A model generated the notes under the pieces. The model did not search any database, was not told the origin of the DNA, and worked only from the letters and a program-made list of their open reading frames with translations. From Protaetiibacter intestinalis (lineage in GTDB: Bacteria > Actinomycetota > Actinomycetes > Actinomycetales > Microbacteriaceae), in assembly GCF_003627075.1 (NCBI RefSeq), contig NZ_CP032630.1:1364001-1428000 (forward strand): 64,000 nucleotides of DNA, in the 5' to 3' direction. Below are positions 1-10,550 of the stretch, in pieces (the first letter of the stretch is position 1; each line of letters opens with the position of its first letter). The position numbers and the translations under genes were made by a program.

Positions 1-43
1 CGAGACCTGCCAGTAAGCGCGAACCGGACGAACGGATAGCGAC
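1..43 (+). other. tail of an upstream gene, not identifiable
   Basis: Too short to assign. One reading frame (from base 2) ends in TAA at 14-16 with G/C third positions; another (from base 1) ends in TAG at 37-39. Because phnC follows at once, the likely upstream gene is the phosphonate-binding lipoprotein PhnD, but this is inference from operon order only. Confidence 0.2.
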
Positions 44-928
44 ATGACCGCCAGCGGCACCCCCGTCGTCGAGATCACCGAGCTCGGGAAGCACTATCCC
101 GGAGCGGAGGATCCCGCCCTCACGGGGGTGTCGCTGTCGGTCGCCCGCGGGGAGGTGGTGGTGCTGCTCGGGCTCTCGGGCTCCGGCAAGTCCACCCTCC
201 TGCGGCACATCGACGGCCTCGAGACGCCCACCACCGGCACCGTGCGCACGCTCGGCCAGGACGTGCCGAGCCTCCGCGGCCGCCCGTTGCGCGCCCTGCG
301 CGGCCGCATCGGCTTCATCTTCCAGCAGTTCGAGCTCGTGGGCCCGCTCACGGTGCTCGAGAACGTGCTGACCGGCTCGCTCGCGACGCTGCGCGGGCCG
401 CGCGTCGGCATCCGCAGCTACCCGCGCGCCCTGCGCCTCGCGGCCCTCGGTCACCTCGACCGCGTGGGGCTGCTGAACCGCGCCTACCAGCGCGCCGACA
501 CGCTCTCGGGAGGCCAGCAGCAGCGGGTCGCCATCGCCCGCGCCCTCATGCAGAACCCCGAGATCCTGCTCGCCGACGAGCCGGTCGCCTCGCTCGACCC
601 CGAGTCGAGCGGCCAGGTGATGTCGCTCATCCGCGAGATCGCCGCCGAGCAGGGGCTCACCGTGGTCTGCAGCCTGCACCAGGTCGACCTCGCGCTCGAC
701 TGGGGCGACCGGATCGTCGGCCTCCGCGCCGGCCAGGTCGTGCTCGACACCTCCACCGCCGGACTCGGTCGCGACCAGGTCATGGAGATCTACGGACGCG
801 TCGCCACCACCACGGGCGAGATCCAGGCGATCGAGCAGGAGCTCGCCGAGGTGCGGGATGCGCTGCTCACCGAGGAGCTGCAGCGCGCCGTCGACCGGGA
901 CCTCGACCGCGACGAGGACCTGCGGTGA
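44..928 (+). CDS. phnC: phosphonate ABC transporter ATP-binding protein
   Basis: Cytoplasmic ATPase of a phosphonate importer, 294 aa. Walker A GLSGSGKST is at residues 43-51, the Q-loop at about 94, the ABC signature LSGGQ at 154-158 and Walker B ILLADEP at 174-180, with a downstream switch His in SLHQVD. The overall sequence is of PhnC type rather than a generic amino-acid transporter ATPase. The C-terminal tail after about residue 255 is longer than usual and rich in Glu/Asp/Arg. The stop codon overlaps the start of the permease gene by 4 nt (GTGA), so the two are translationally coupled. The phosphonate assignment is supported by the three catabolic genes downstream. The substrate is probably an aminophosphonate, by inference. 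Confidence 0.9.
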   Translation: MTASGTPVVEITELGKHYPGAEDPALTGVSLSVARGEVVVLLGLSGSGKSTLLRHIDGLETPTTGTVRTLGQDVPSLRGRPLRALRGRIGFIFQQFELVGPLTVLENVLTGSLATLRGPRVGIRSYPRALRLAALGHLDRVGLLNRAYQRADTLSGGQQQRVAIARALMQNPEILLADEPVASLDPESSGQVMSLIREIAAEQGLTVVCSLHQVDLALDWGDRIVGLRAGQVVLDTSTAGLGRDQVMEIYGRVATTTGEIQAIEQELAEVRDALLTEELQRAVDRDLDRDEDLR

Positions 929-2718
929 CCGTGCTCGAGGGCGACCCCGCCCTCGCCGCGCGCATCCAGGCGGTGCGCCGCCCGGCGCCGAAACCGGCGA
1001 CCGTCGCCTCGATCGTGACGCTCGTGGCGCTCGCCGTGCTCGGGGTGTGGTCGCTCATCGGCATGGGGTTCTCGCTCCCCGCGATCGTCGACAGCCTCGG
1101 CAACATCCCGCAGTTCGTCGAGCGCACGGTGCCGTTCGCCTGGCCCGGCTGGCGCTGGGACCGCGCCTCCGAGGCGCTCGTCTGGGAGGGCTGGGCACCC
1201 GTCGGCGAGTTCTGGGGCGCCATCGCGATGACGCTCGGCATCGTCATCTCGGGAACCTTCCTCGCCTTCCTCGTCTCGATCCCCGTCGCCTACGGCGCCG
1301 CGCGCAACACGAGCCCGCACCCGACCGTCATGGTGGCCTGCCGCGCCATCGGCATCCTGTCGCGCTCGATCCCCGCGGTCGCCTTCGCGAGCATCTTCGT
1401 GTTCCTCTTCGCCCTCGGACCGCTGCCCGGCATCCTGGCGTTCTTCCTGCACTCGATCGGCATGATCTCGAAGATGATGGCCGACGCCATCGAGCAGATC
1501 GACGAGGGGCCCCGCGTCGCGATCCGTTCCACGGGCGGGTCGAAGGCGCAGCAGTTCTGGTCGGGCATCGTGCCGCAGGCGCTGCCCGCGTGGATCGCGG
1601 TGGGTCTGCACCGCGCCGACATCAACCTGCGCGAGACGGTCATCCTCGGCTACGTGGGCGTCGCCGGGCTCGGCCTCGAGCTCGCGAACTCCATCCACGC
1701 CCTCAACTACCGCCGGGCGTTCCCGATCGCGCTCACCATCATCGTGCTGTGCGTGATCTTCGAGGTCGTCTCCTCGATCGTGCGCTCGCGGCTGCTCGGC
1801 GTGCGCCCCACCGGCAAGGGGCCGGGGGATGCGCTCGTGCGGGGGCTCGCGCGCCGCTCGCCGCGGTTCGCGGCCGCGATCGAGAAGCCGGGCGTCGCCT
1901 CCGTCGACCGCACCGCCGCCATCCAGGCGGCCATGAACCGTCCGTGGACGGGCGAGCGGATCGCGTCGCGCGTCGCCGTGTGGCTCGCGGTCGTCGTGCT
2001 GGCCGGCAGCTTCGTGGCCGCGCAGGCCGACTGGAGCGACCTCTTCACCTTCTGGGGCAACCTGCCGATCCTGCTCGACAAGGAGAACCTCTGGCCGCCC
2101 ACCTTCGGCATCTACACGCCCGAGCAGGTGATCGGCGCGGTGCTCACGACCTTCCAGGTGGCGTTCGCCGCGACGCTGCTGGCCGCCGTGCTGTCGATGG
2201 TCGTCGGGTCGTTCGCGGCGCGCAACGTCGCCCCGAACCGCTACGTGCGCGGCGGCTTCCGCGGGCTGCTGCTCATCATCCGCGGCATCCCGGAGCTCAT
2301 CCTCGCGATCCTGTTCGTCATCGTCACGGGGCTCGGTGCCCAGGCGGGGACCCTCGCCCTCGCGATCGGCGGCGTGGGACTGCTCGGCAAGCTCATCGCC
2401 GACTCGCTCGAGGAGGTGCCGAACGGGCCCGAGCGCGCCGTCGCGGCGATCGGGGCGACCCGCTCGCAGGTGTACTTCGCCTCGACGGTGCCGATGAGCG
2501 TCCCCGCGTTCGTCGCCCACCTGCTCTACCTGCTCGAGCAGAACGTGCGCGCCGCGACCCTGCTCGGCATCGTCGGCGGTGGCGGCATCGGCCTGTACCT
2601 CTACGACTCGCTGCGGGTGTCGAAGTACGACCAGGCGGCGATGTTCATCATCCTCATCACGCTGCTCGTCATGGTGATCGAGGGCATCGCGATCCTCATC
2701 CGTCGGGCGCTCAAGTGA
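925..2718 (+). CDS. phnE: phosphonate ABC transporter permease, two PhnE domains fused
   Basis: Membrane component of the phosphonate importer, 597 aa, about twice the usual PhnE length. The protein holds two homologous binding-protein-dependent permease domains, roughly residues 1-300 and 330-597. Each has its own EAA-like cytoplasmic loop (IADSLEEVPNGPERAVAAIG in the second half; a matching ADAIEQIDEGPRVAIRSTGG in the first). One polypeptide can therefore supply the whole transmembrane pore. The GTG start at 925 overlaps the phnC stop by 4 nt, and the TGA stop overlaps the next start in the same way. Fused PhnE proteins are known in actinobacteria, so this is a family variant and not a frameshift artefact. 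Confidence 0.9.
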   Translation: MTVLEGDPALAARIQAVRRPAPKPATVASIVTLVALAVLGVWSLIGMGFSLPAIVDSLGNIPQFVERTVPFAWPGWRWDRASEALVWEGWAPVGEFWGAIAMTLGIVISGTFLAFLVSIPVAYGAARNTSPHPTVMVACRAIGILSRSIPAVAFASIFVFLFALGPLPGILAFFLHSIGMISKMMADAIEQIDEGPRVAIRSTGGSKAQQFWSGIVPQALPAWIAVGLHRADINLRETVILGYVGVAGLGLELANSIHALNYRRAFPIALTIIVLCVIFEVVSSIVRSRLLGVRPTGKGPGDALVRGLARRSPRFAAAIEKPGVASVDRTAAIQAAMNRPWTGERIASRVAVWLAVVVLAGSFVAAQADWSDLFTFWGNLPILLDKENLWPPTFGIYTPEQVIGAVLTTFQVAFAATLLAAVLSMVVGSFAARNVAPNRYVRGGFRGLLLIIRGIPELILAILFVIVTGLGAQAGTLALAIGGVGLLGKLIADSLEEVPNGPERAVAAIGATRSQVYFASTVPMSVPAFVAHLLYLLEQNVRAATLLGIVGGGGIGLYLYDSLRVSKYDQAAMFIILITLLVMVIEGIAILIRRALK

Positions 2719-3794
2719 GCGACGACCGCTACGACCTCGCCGTCGTCGGCGCGGGCATCGTCGGGCTCGGTCACGCCCGTGCGGCGCTCGAACGGGGGCT
2801 GCGGGTCGTCGTCGTCGAGCGCGCGGATGCGATCGTCGGGGCGAGCGTGCGCAACTTCGGGCACATCGGCACCGGGATGCACACGGGGCCGGCGCGGGAG
2901 TACGCCGAGCGCTCGCGCGCGATCTGGCTCGGCCTCGCCGCGCGCACCGGGATCTGGCTGCGCGAGACCGGTGCGCTCATGGTGGCGCGCGCCGACGACG
3001 AGCTCGCGGTGCTCGAGGAGGCGGGGCTCGGGCGGCTGCTCACGCGCGCCCAGGTGGAGGAGCTCGCACCCGTCGTCGGCGCGGTCGGCGGGATGCTGCG
3101 CGCCGACGACCTGCAGGCCGACCCGCGCGAGGCGGCGCCTGCGCTCGCCCGGCACCTCGCCGAGCGCGGCGTCACGTTCCGCTGGCGCACCTCGGCGCTC
3201 GGCGCCTCCGCCGGCATCCTGCACACGAGCCGTGGCGACCTCCGCGCCGAGAGCGTGGTGTTCTGCGTCAACCACGACGTCGACCAGCTGTTCCCCGAGC
3301 TCGCGGAGGAGCACGGCGTCGAACGCTGCGGGCTCGACATGCTGCTCGCCGACGGTGTGGGCCTCGGCATCCCGGTGCTCACCGGATCCACGATGCTGCG
3401 CTACCGCGCCTTCGCCGGCACCGCGGCCGCGGCGGCGGTGCGCGAGCGCTACGCGCGCGAGCAGCCCGAGATCTTCGCCCACGACGTCAACCAGATGTAC
3501 ACCGAGCGGCCGGACGGCACCCTCGTCGTCGGCGACACCCACTCTCGCGGGGTGAGCGTGCCGCCGTTCCAGGACGAGCAGGCGTTCGCGCTGCTCGCGC
3601 GCCTCGGCGCCGAGCTCTTCGGGCGCGAGCTGCGCATCCGCCAGCGCTGGCAGGGCGTCTACGCGACCGCGCCCGAGGACTTCCTGATCGCGGCCCCCGC
3701 CGACGGCGTGCGCGTCGTGTCGGTCACCACCGGCATCGGGATGACGACGGGGCTCGGGCTCGCCGAGACCGTCGTCGCGGAACTGTTCGACTGA
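2715..3794 (+). CDS. FAD-dependent oxidoreductase of aminophosphonate catabolism (TIGR03364 type)
   Basis: 359 aa DAO-fold flavoenzyme. The N-terminal FAD-binding GAGIVG motif is at residues 12-17, followed by the RNFGHIGTG segment typical of phosphonate-associated members. The GTG start at 2715 overlaps the phnE stop (GTGA). Known context: this family sits beside phosphonatase-like hydrolases and is thought to deaminate 2-aminoethylphosphonate or its N-methyl or hydroxy relatives to the matching aldehyde (names used include HpnW, and PbfC/PbfD for characterised relatives). The next gene encodes exactly that partner hydrolase. I infer oxidative deamination as the first catabolic step here; the precise substrate cannot be read from sequence. 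A longer in-frame ORF extends upstream, but its start would lie inside phnC. Confidence 0.85.
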   Translation: MSDDRYDLAVVGAGIVGLGHARAALERGLRVVVVERADAIVGASVRNFGHIGTGMHTGPAREYAERSRAIWLGLAARTGIWLRETGALMVARADDELAVLEEAGLGRLLTRAQVEELAPVVGAVGGMLRADDLQADPREAAPALARHLAERGVTFRWRTSALGASAGILHTSRGDLRAESVVFCVNHDVDQLFPELAEEHGVERCGLDMLLADGVGLGIPVLTGSTMLRYRAFAGTAAAAAVRERYAREQPEIFAHDVNQMYTERPDGTLVVGDTHSRGVSVPPFQDEQAFALLARLGAELFGRELRIRQRWQGVYATAPEDFLIAAPADGVRVVSVTTGIGMTTGLGLAETVVAELFD

Positions 3795-3816
3795 CCTCGA
3801 CCGAGGAGAGGAAACC

Positions 3817-4500
3817 ATGACCACCACCGCAGAGACCACCCCGCGCTACGAGCTCGTCGTGCTCGACCTCGCCGGCACCACCGTCGTCGACGACGGACTC
3901 GTCGAGGGGGCCTTCGCCCGCGCCTGGGACCGCGTGAAGCGCACCGACGAGGGTCGCGCCGCCGCCCTCGCCCACGTGCGCGCCACGATGGGCCAGTCGA
4001 AGATCGAGGTGTTCCGGGCGATCGCCGACGAGGAGACCGCGCAGGAGCTCAACCGCGCGTTCGAGCGCGCCATCGGCGAGCTCATCGACGGCGGCCACTG
4101 CGCGGCGATCCCGGGGGCGGAGGACACCATCCGCGCCCTCCGTGACGCGGGCCACAAGCTCGCGTTCACGACCGGCTTCGCCTCCACCACCGCACGCGCC
4201 GTGGTGGAGGCGGTCGGCTGGGACGGGCTCGCCGACGTCGTGCTGACGCCCGCCGACGCCGGTCGCGGGCGTCCGGCACCCGACCTGCCGCTGACCGCGC
4301 TCATCCGCACCGGTGCCGGCTCGGTCGCGTCGATGGTCGTCGTCGGCGACACCCCCGCGGATGCCGCGAGCGGCCGCGCCGCGGGCGCCGGTCTCGTCGT
4401 CGGCGTGCTGACGGGCGGCGAGACGGAGGAGTCGCTGCGGGCCGCGGGCGCCGACCTCGTGCTCGCGAGCGTCGCCGAGCTGCCGGAGCACCTGAGGTGA
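3817..4500 (+). CDS. phosphonatase-like HAD hydrolase (TIGR03351 type)
   Basis: 227 aa HAD-superfamily enzyme, predicted to cleave the C-P bond of a 2-oxoethylphosphonate such as phosphonoacetaldehyde. The HAD motif I has the phosphonatase form DLAGT (residues 17-21) in place of the usual DxDxT. A cap-domain lysine follows MGQS at residue 62, in the place where phosphonatase PhnX forms a Schiff base with its substrate. Motif III/IV (VVVGDTPAD) is present. An AGGAGAGG-like ribosome site precedes the ATG. The closest known family is the PhnX-like clade found with FAD oxidases and zinc dehydrogenases and not with the transaminase PhnW, as here. Its stop overlaps the next start by 4 nt. Confidence 0.87.
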   Translation: MTTTAETTPRYELVVLDLAGTTVVDDGLVEGAFARAWDRVKRTDEGRAAALAHVRATMGQSKIEVFRAIADEETAQELNRAFERAIGELIDGGHCAAIPGAEDTIRALRDAGHKLAFTTGFASTTARAVVEAVGWDGLADVVLTPADAGRGRPAPDLPLTALIRTGAGSVASMVVVGDTPADAASGRAAGAGLVVGVLTGGETEESLRAAGADLVLASVAELPEHLR

Positions 4501-5651
4501 AGCTCGCCGAGCGCACCCGGCGCACCGTCCGCGTGCAGGGGACGATGGAGGCGCTCGTGTTCCGCGGCGAGGGCGTGCGCTTCGAGCGGGTCGCGGTGCC
4601 GCAGGTCGACCTCGGGCCGGGCGAGGCGCTCGCCGCGGTCGAGCTTGCGACGATCTGCGGCTCGGACGTGCACACCGTGCTCGGGCACCGCTCCGCGCCC
4701 GCACCCCTCGTGCTCGGCCACGAGCAGGTCGGTCGCATCGTCGCGCTCGGGCCGGGACGGGCCCCGCGCACCGTCGACGGGGCCGAGCTCAAGGTCGGCG
4801 ACCGGGTCGTCTGGGGCGTCGCCGTCGACTGCGGGCGCTGCCGCTACTGCACGGCGGGACTGCCGCAGAAGTGCGCGTCGCTCGTCAAGTACGGTCACGA
4901 GCGCATCCGCCGGGGCTGGGAGCTGTCCGGGGGCTTCGCGAGCCACGTGCACCTGCGGGCCCGCACGCCCGTCGTGGTGGTTGCCGAGGAGGTGCCCGCC
5001 GCGGTGCTCGCGCCGGCCGGCTGCGCGACGGCGACCGTGATGGCGGCGCTCGCGGCGGCATCCGCGATCCGTCCGCTCGAGGGGGCGGTCGTCGCGGTGT
5101 CGGGATGCGGGATGCTGGGGCTCACGGCCGTCGCGGCCGCGCGGGCGCGGGGCGCCACGGTGGTCGCCTCCGACCCCGACCCGCGCCGCCGCGCGCTCGC
5201 GCTCGGGTTCGGGGCGTCGGCGGTCGGCGACGGCGGCCGCGAGGGGATCGCGTCGGCGCTCGCCGCGGCCCGCGCCCGGAACGGCTACACGGTCGCGCTC
5301 GAGGTGTCGGGGGCGCCCGCCGCCGTGCAGTCGCTGCCCGCGGCCTCCGACATCGGCGCCGTGCTCGTGCTCGTCGGCAGCGTGTTCCCCGCGGGCACGG
5401 TCGCGGTCGACCCCGAGCTGGTCGTGCGGCGGATGCTGACGGTGCGCGGGGTGCACAACTACGCGCCGCAGCACCTCCTGGAGGCGGCGTGGTTCCTCGA
5501 GCAGCAGGCCGACCACGCCGCGTTCGGCGCGCTCGTCGGCGCCACCCACTCGCTCGACGCCTTCGACGAGGCGCTCGACGAGGCGCGCACCGGCGGCGCG
5601 GCGCGGGTCGGGCTCGACCCCGGCCCGCGTGCCGTCACCCTCGTCGGGTAG
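4497..5651 (+). CDS. zinc alcohol dehydrogenase of phosphonate cluster (TIGR03366 type)
   Basis: 384 aa medium-chain dehydrogenase. The catalytic zinc region TICGSDVHT, the GHEQVG glutamate motif and a structural-zinc cluster (DCGRCRYCTAGLPQKC) are present, followed by a Rossmann GCGMLG nucleotide site. The GTG start overlaps the previous stop; an in-frame ATG at 4542-4544 (MEALVFRG) is a possible alternative. Members of this clade are found in phosphonate catabolic clusters (HpnZ name in some annotations), but the reaction is unproven. Oxidation of a hydroxyalkylphosphonate, or disposal of the aldehyde product, are the likely options. Only 6 nt separate its stop from the stop of the convergent acs gene, leaving no room for a separate terminator. 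Confidence 0.83.
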   Translation: MKLAERTRRTVRVQGTMEALVFRGEGVRFERVAVPQVDLGPGEALAAVELATICGSDVHTVLGHRSAPAPLVLGHEQVGRIVALGPGRAPRTVDGAELKVGDRVVWGVAVDCGRCRYCTAGLPQKCASLVKYGHERIRRGWELSGGFASHVHLRARTPVVVVAEEVPAAVLAPAGCATATVMAALAAASAIRPLEGAVVAVSGCGMLGLTAVAAARARGATVVASDPDPRRRALALGFGASAVGDGGREGIASALAAARARNGYTVALEVSGAPAAVQSLPAASDIGAVLVLVGSVFPAGTVAVDPELVVRRMLTVRGVHNYAPQHLLEAAWFLEQQADHAAFGALVGATHSLDAFDEALDEARTGGAARVGLDPGPRAVTLVG

Positions 5652-5657
5652 CAGCGG

Positions 5658-7637
<1,980 letters not shown>

Positions 7638-7644
7638 CCGATCG

Positions 7645-7650
7645 ACGGTA
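7645..7650 (-). promoter_or_regulatory. leaderless-type -10 box of acsA
   Basis: TACCGT on the minus strand, separated by 7 nt from the GTG start of acsA, with no Shine-Dalgarno sequence between. Confidence 0.5.
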
Positions 7651-7692
7651 CCGAGGCGGGTCGGCGGCGCCGAATCCGGATGTCACACGGCG

Positions 7693-8688
7693 TCAGGAAA
7701 GCACCGGGATGACCTTCTCCTCGAAGAGGGCGACCGAGCTGCGGTCGTAGGCCGAGTCGGGGAAGTAGTGGATGCTGTAGCCGAGACCCAGCGCCTCGCG
7801 CTCCCGCAGGGCGTCCACGATCTCGTCGGGGGTGCCCGCGAGCGCCTCGTTCGAGCCCAGGCGGTACGGAGCCACCACTTCGGCCGCCTTCCGATCGCCG
7901 ATCGACTCCGACAGACGCGCCTCGTAGGAGTCGACCTTGCGGTGCACCTCGGCGGTCGTCTCGGCGATGATCGTGCTGAAGTTCGACGAGCGCGTGATGT
8001 CCGCGAAGTCGCGCCCGAGCTTCTCGCAGTGCCCGCGCAGGATCTCGCTCTTGCGGGCGAAGGTCTCGGCGCCGCCGTTGAAGTTCGTGTAGCTCGCGTA
8101 CTTCGCCGCGATCTTGAGCGTCACCTGCTCGCCGCCGCCCGCGACCCAGAACGGGATCCCGCCCTCCTGCAGCGGACGCGGTTCGACGATCGCGCCGTCC
8201 ACCTGCCAGAACTCGCCGTCGAGCGTCGCCTTCCCCGTCGTCCACGCCTGGTGCATGATCTCGACGCCCTCGCGCAGCGCCCGCAGCCGGGCCGGCGCAT
8301 CCGGGAACCCGTAGCCGTAGGCGCGCCACTCGTGCTCGTACCAGCCGGCCCCGATGCCCATCTCGACGCGCCCGCCTGAGATGAGGTCGACGGTCGCGGC
8401 GACCTTCGCGAGGTAGGCGGGGTTGCGGTAGTGCACGCACGTGCACATCTGGCCGAGGCGGATGCGCGAGGTCGACGCCGCGAACGCCGCCATGAGCGTC
8501 CACGCCTCGTGGGTGGCCTCCTCGCTCGGCACCGGGGTGGTGTGGAAGTGGTCGTAGACCCACAGCGACTCCCACGGCCCGGCCTCCGCGGCCTGCGCGA
8601 GGTCGTGCATGACGCCCCACTGCCGCGCCGGGTCGATCCCGACGAGGTCGAAACGCCAGCCCTGGGGGATGAAGATGCCGAACTTCAT
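7693..8688 (-). CDS. LLM-class F420-dependent oxidoreductase
   Basis: 331 aa TIM-barrel protein of the bacterial luciferase-like superfamily: N-terminal MKFGIFIPQGW, the GAGWYEHEW segment and the conserved GGGE motif typical of the TIGR03560/F420 group. Such enzymes use reduced F420 or FMN to reduce or oxygenate diverse substrates; the substrate here is unknown. I chose the ATG at 8688 over an upstream in-frame extension because a purine-rich GAGAGAGA ribosome site precedes it and the family begins there. A long inverted repeat separates it from fadD upstream. Confidence 0.85.
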   Translation of the reverse strand: MKFGIFIPQGWRFDLVGIDPARQWGVMHDLAQAAEAGPWESLWVYDHFHTTPVPSEEATHEAWTLMAAFAASTSRIRLGQMCTCVHYRNPAYLAKVAATVDLISGGRVEMGIGAGWYEHEWRAYGYGFPDAPARLRALREGVEIMHQAWTTGKATLDGEFWQVDGAIVEPRPLQEGGIPFWVAGGGEQVTLKIAAKYASYTNFNGGAETFARKSEILRGHCEKLGRDFADITRSSNFSTIIAETTAEVHRKVDSYEARLSESIGDRKAAEVVAPYRLGSNEALAGTPDEIVDALREREALGLGYSIHYFPDSAYDRSSVALFEEKVIPVLS

Positions 8689-8700
8689 GATCTCTCTCTC

Positions 8701-8765
8701 CGTGAAAGTACGTACTTTTGGGCCCGAATCGCCCGATCTCGCCCCAAAAGTACGTACTTTCGCGG
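8701..8765. repeat. family A inverted repeat (AAAGTACGTACTTTTGGG word)
   Basis: Left arm 8704-8724 and right arm 8741-8765 are near-perfect inverted copies around a 16-nt centre. Each arm contains the self-complementary core AGTACGTACT, so the element is a palindrome of palindromes. A second copy lies at 25492-25557. It sits between the stop of fadD and the start of the LLM gene, both on the minus strand, and could end the fadD transcript. Confidence 0.85.
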
Positions 8766-8777
8766 ACGAGGCCGGCG

Positions 8778-10478
8778 TCAGCCGGCCGGCTTCTCGAGCT
8801 CGATCAGCTGGTCGCGCACCTTGCGGCGCAGCACCTTGCCGATCATCGACTTGGGCAGCTCGTCGACGAGGTGCACCCGGCGGGGCACCTTGTAGGCGGC
8901 GAGCTGCTGCTTCGCCCACGCGCGCAGCGCATCCGTGTCGACGGTCGCGCCCGGCTCGGGCACGATCGCGGCGACCACGTGCTCGCCGTCGCGCGCGTCC
9001 GGGATGCCGACGATCGCGACATCCGCGACCCCGTCATAGCCGCGCAGCATGTCCTCCACCTCCGACGGCGAGACGTTGAAGCCACCCGTGATGACGAGCT
9101 CCTTGATGCGGTCGGTGATGGTCACGAAGCCGTCGTCGTCGACGGTCACGATGTCGCCCGTGCGGAACCAGCCGTCGGTGAACACCTCGGCCGTCGCCTC
9201 CGGCTTGTTCCAGTAGCCCGAGAACACCTGCGGCCCCTTCACGACGAGCTCGCCGGGCGCGCCCGGCTCGACGTCGACGGTCGGCTCGTCGGGGTCGACC
9301 ACCCTCACCTCGGTGCCGGGCAGCGGCAGGCCGACGGTGCCCGCGCGGCGGTTCGGCGCGACCGGGTTCGCCATGAGCACGGGGGAGCACTCCGAGAGCC
9401 CGTAGCCCTCGACGAGGTAGCCGCCCGTGAGCGCCTCCCACGGCTCGACGACCGCCTTCGACAGCGGCATGGCGCCCGAGATGGCGATCTCGATGCCCTC
9501 GAGCGACACGCCCTTCTCCTCCGCCGCCTTGCGCAGCCGGTCGTAGAGCGGCGGCACGGCCGGCAGGAAGGTGGGCGGGCGCTTCTTGAACACCGGCAGC
9601 ACGAGGTCGGGGTCGGGCTTCGGGAACAGCACGAGCCGGGCGCCCATGCTCATCGCGAAGGTGAGGCACAGGGTGAGCCCGTAGGCGTGGAAGAGCGGCA
9701 GCACCGCGTGCACGGATGCCGCCCCCCGCGGAATCGACGGCACCCACGCGCGGGCCTGCGCCGCATTCGCGACGAGGTTGCGGTGGCTGAGGGTGGCGCC
9801 CTTCGGGTTGCCGGTCGTGCCGGAGGTGTACTGGATGAGGGCCACGTCCTCCGCGGACGGCCCGGGCACGGATGCCGGGATCGCCGGCCCGGTCAGCAGC
9901 TGCTCCCAGGTGGTCGTGCCCCGCACCTCCGCGGTCAGCTCGGCCCGGCTGGTGCGCGCCTTCTCGATCGGCAGGCGCAGCAGCATCCGCATGTGCCAGG
10001 GGAACTCGTGCGTCATGTCGACCGAGACGATCTGGTCGAGGGCGAGGTCGCTCGGGAAGTCCTGCAGGGTGGGCACCGTCTTGTCCCACGCGATCGCGAC
10101 GCGCGCGCGGTGGTCCTCGAACTGGTGGCGCAGCTCGCGCGGCGTGTAGAGCGGGTTGTGCTCGACGACGATGCCGCCGAGGCGCAGCACCGCGTAGAAC
10201 GCCACGACGTGCTGCGGGCAGTTCGGCAGGATGAGCGCCACCCGGTCGCCCGCCTTCACGCCGAGGCGTCGCAGCCCCTCGGCGGCGTGCTCGATCTGCG
10301 AGCCGAGGGCCGCGTAGCTGGTCTCGCGGCCGAAGAACTCGAGCGCCGTGTGGCTCGGGTACTCGGCGACGGATGCGCCGATGAGGTCGGTGAGCGAGCC
10401 GGGCGGCGCCTCGAACTCGCGGGGCACGCCGTCGGCGTAGGAGTCGAGCCAGGGCATCTCTGCAGGCGACCTCGTCAC
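8778..10478 (-). CDS. long-chain fatty-acid-CoA ligase
   Basis: 566 aa AMP-forming acyl-CoA ligase. The P-loop-like YTSGTTGNPKG, the GYGLSECSPV motif, the GWFRTGD hinge region and the C-terminal PKSMIGKVLRRK lysine motif are present. It activates fatty acids to acyl-CoA for beta-oxidation or lipid synthesis; chain length cannot be told from sequence. The GTG start at 10478 is 6 nt from a TAGGCT box, so the mRNA is probably leaderless; an in-frame ATG eight codons in (MPWLDSY) is an alternative. The coding sequence ends in a Pro-Ala-Gly-stop. Confidence 0.88.
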   Translation of the reverse strand: MTRSPAEMPWLDSYADGVPREFEAPPGSLTDLIGASVAEYPSHTALEFFGRETSYAALGSQIEHAAEGLRRLGVKAGDRVALILPNCPQHVVAFYAVLRLGGIVVEHNPLYTPRELRHQFEDHRARVAIAWDKTVPTLQDFPSDLALDQIVSVDMTHEFPWHMRMLLRLPIEKARTSRAELTAEVRGTTTWEQLLTGPAIPASVPGPSAEDVALIQYTSGTTGNPKGATLSHRNLVANAAQARAWVPSIPRGAASVHAVLPLFHAYGLTLCLTFAMSMGARLVLFPKPDPDLVLPVFKKRPPTFLPAVPPLYDRLRKAAEEKGVSLEGIEIAISGAMPLSKAVVEPWEALTGGYLVEGYGLSECSPVLMANPVAPNRRAGTVGLPLPGTEVRVVDPDEPTVDVEPGAPGELVVKGPQVFSGYWNKPEATAEVFTDGWFRTGDIVTVDDDGFVTITDRIKELVITGGFNVSPSEVEDMLRGYDGVADVAIVGIPDARDGEHVVAAIVPEPGATVDTDALRAWAKQQLAAYKVPRRVHLVDELPKSMIGKVLRRKVRDQLIELEKPAG

Positions 10479-10484
10479 CCCTCG

Positions 10485-10490
10485 AGCCTA
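10485..10490 (-). promoter_or_regulatory. leaderless-type -10 box of the acyl-CoA ligase gene
   Basis: TAGGCT on the minus strand, exactly 6 nt before the GTG start. Confidence 0.55.
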
Positions 10491-10550
10491 CGCCCGCGGG
10501 CGCGGGCCTCGTCTCGGGTCGTGCGCGTCGTCGTCTCGGGTCGCCGCGCT

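Noticed and set aside
790..2520. Long minus-strand ORF opposite phnC-phnE (576 aa)
   Set aside because: It is a GC-rich shadow: composition dominated by Arg, Asp, His and Gly, no domain, and lies over two genes with clear motifs. Similar antisense ORFs at 8718-11828, 14300-16261, 18354-21443 and 24345-26723 were rejected for the same reason.
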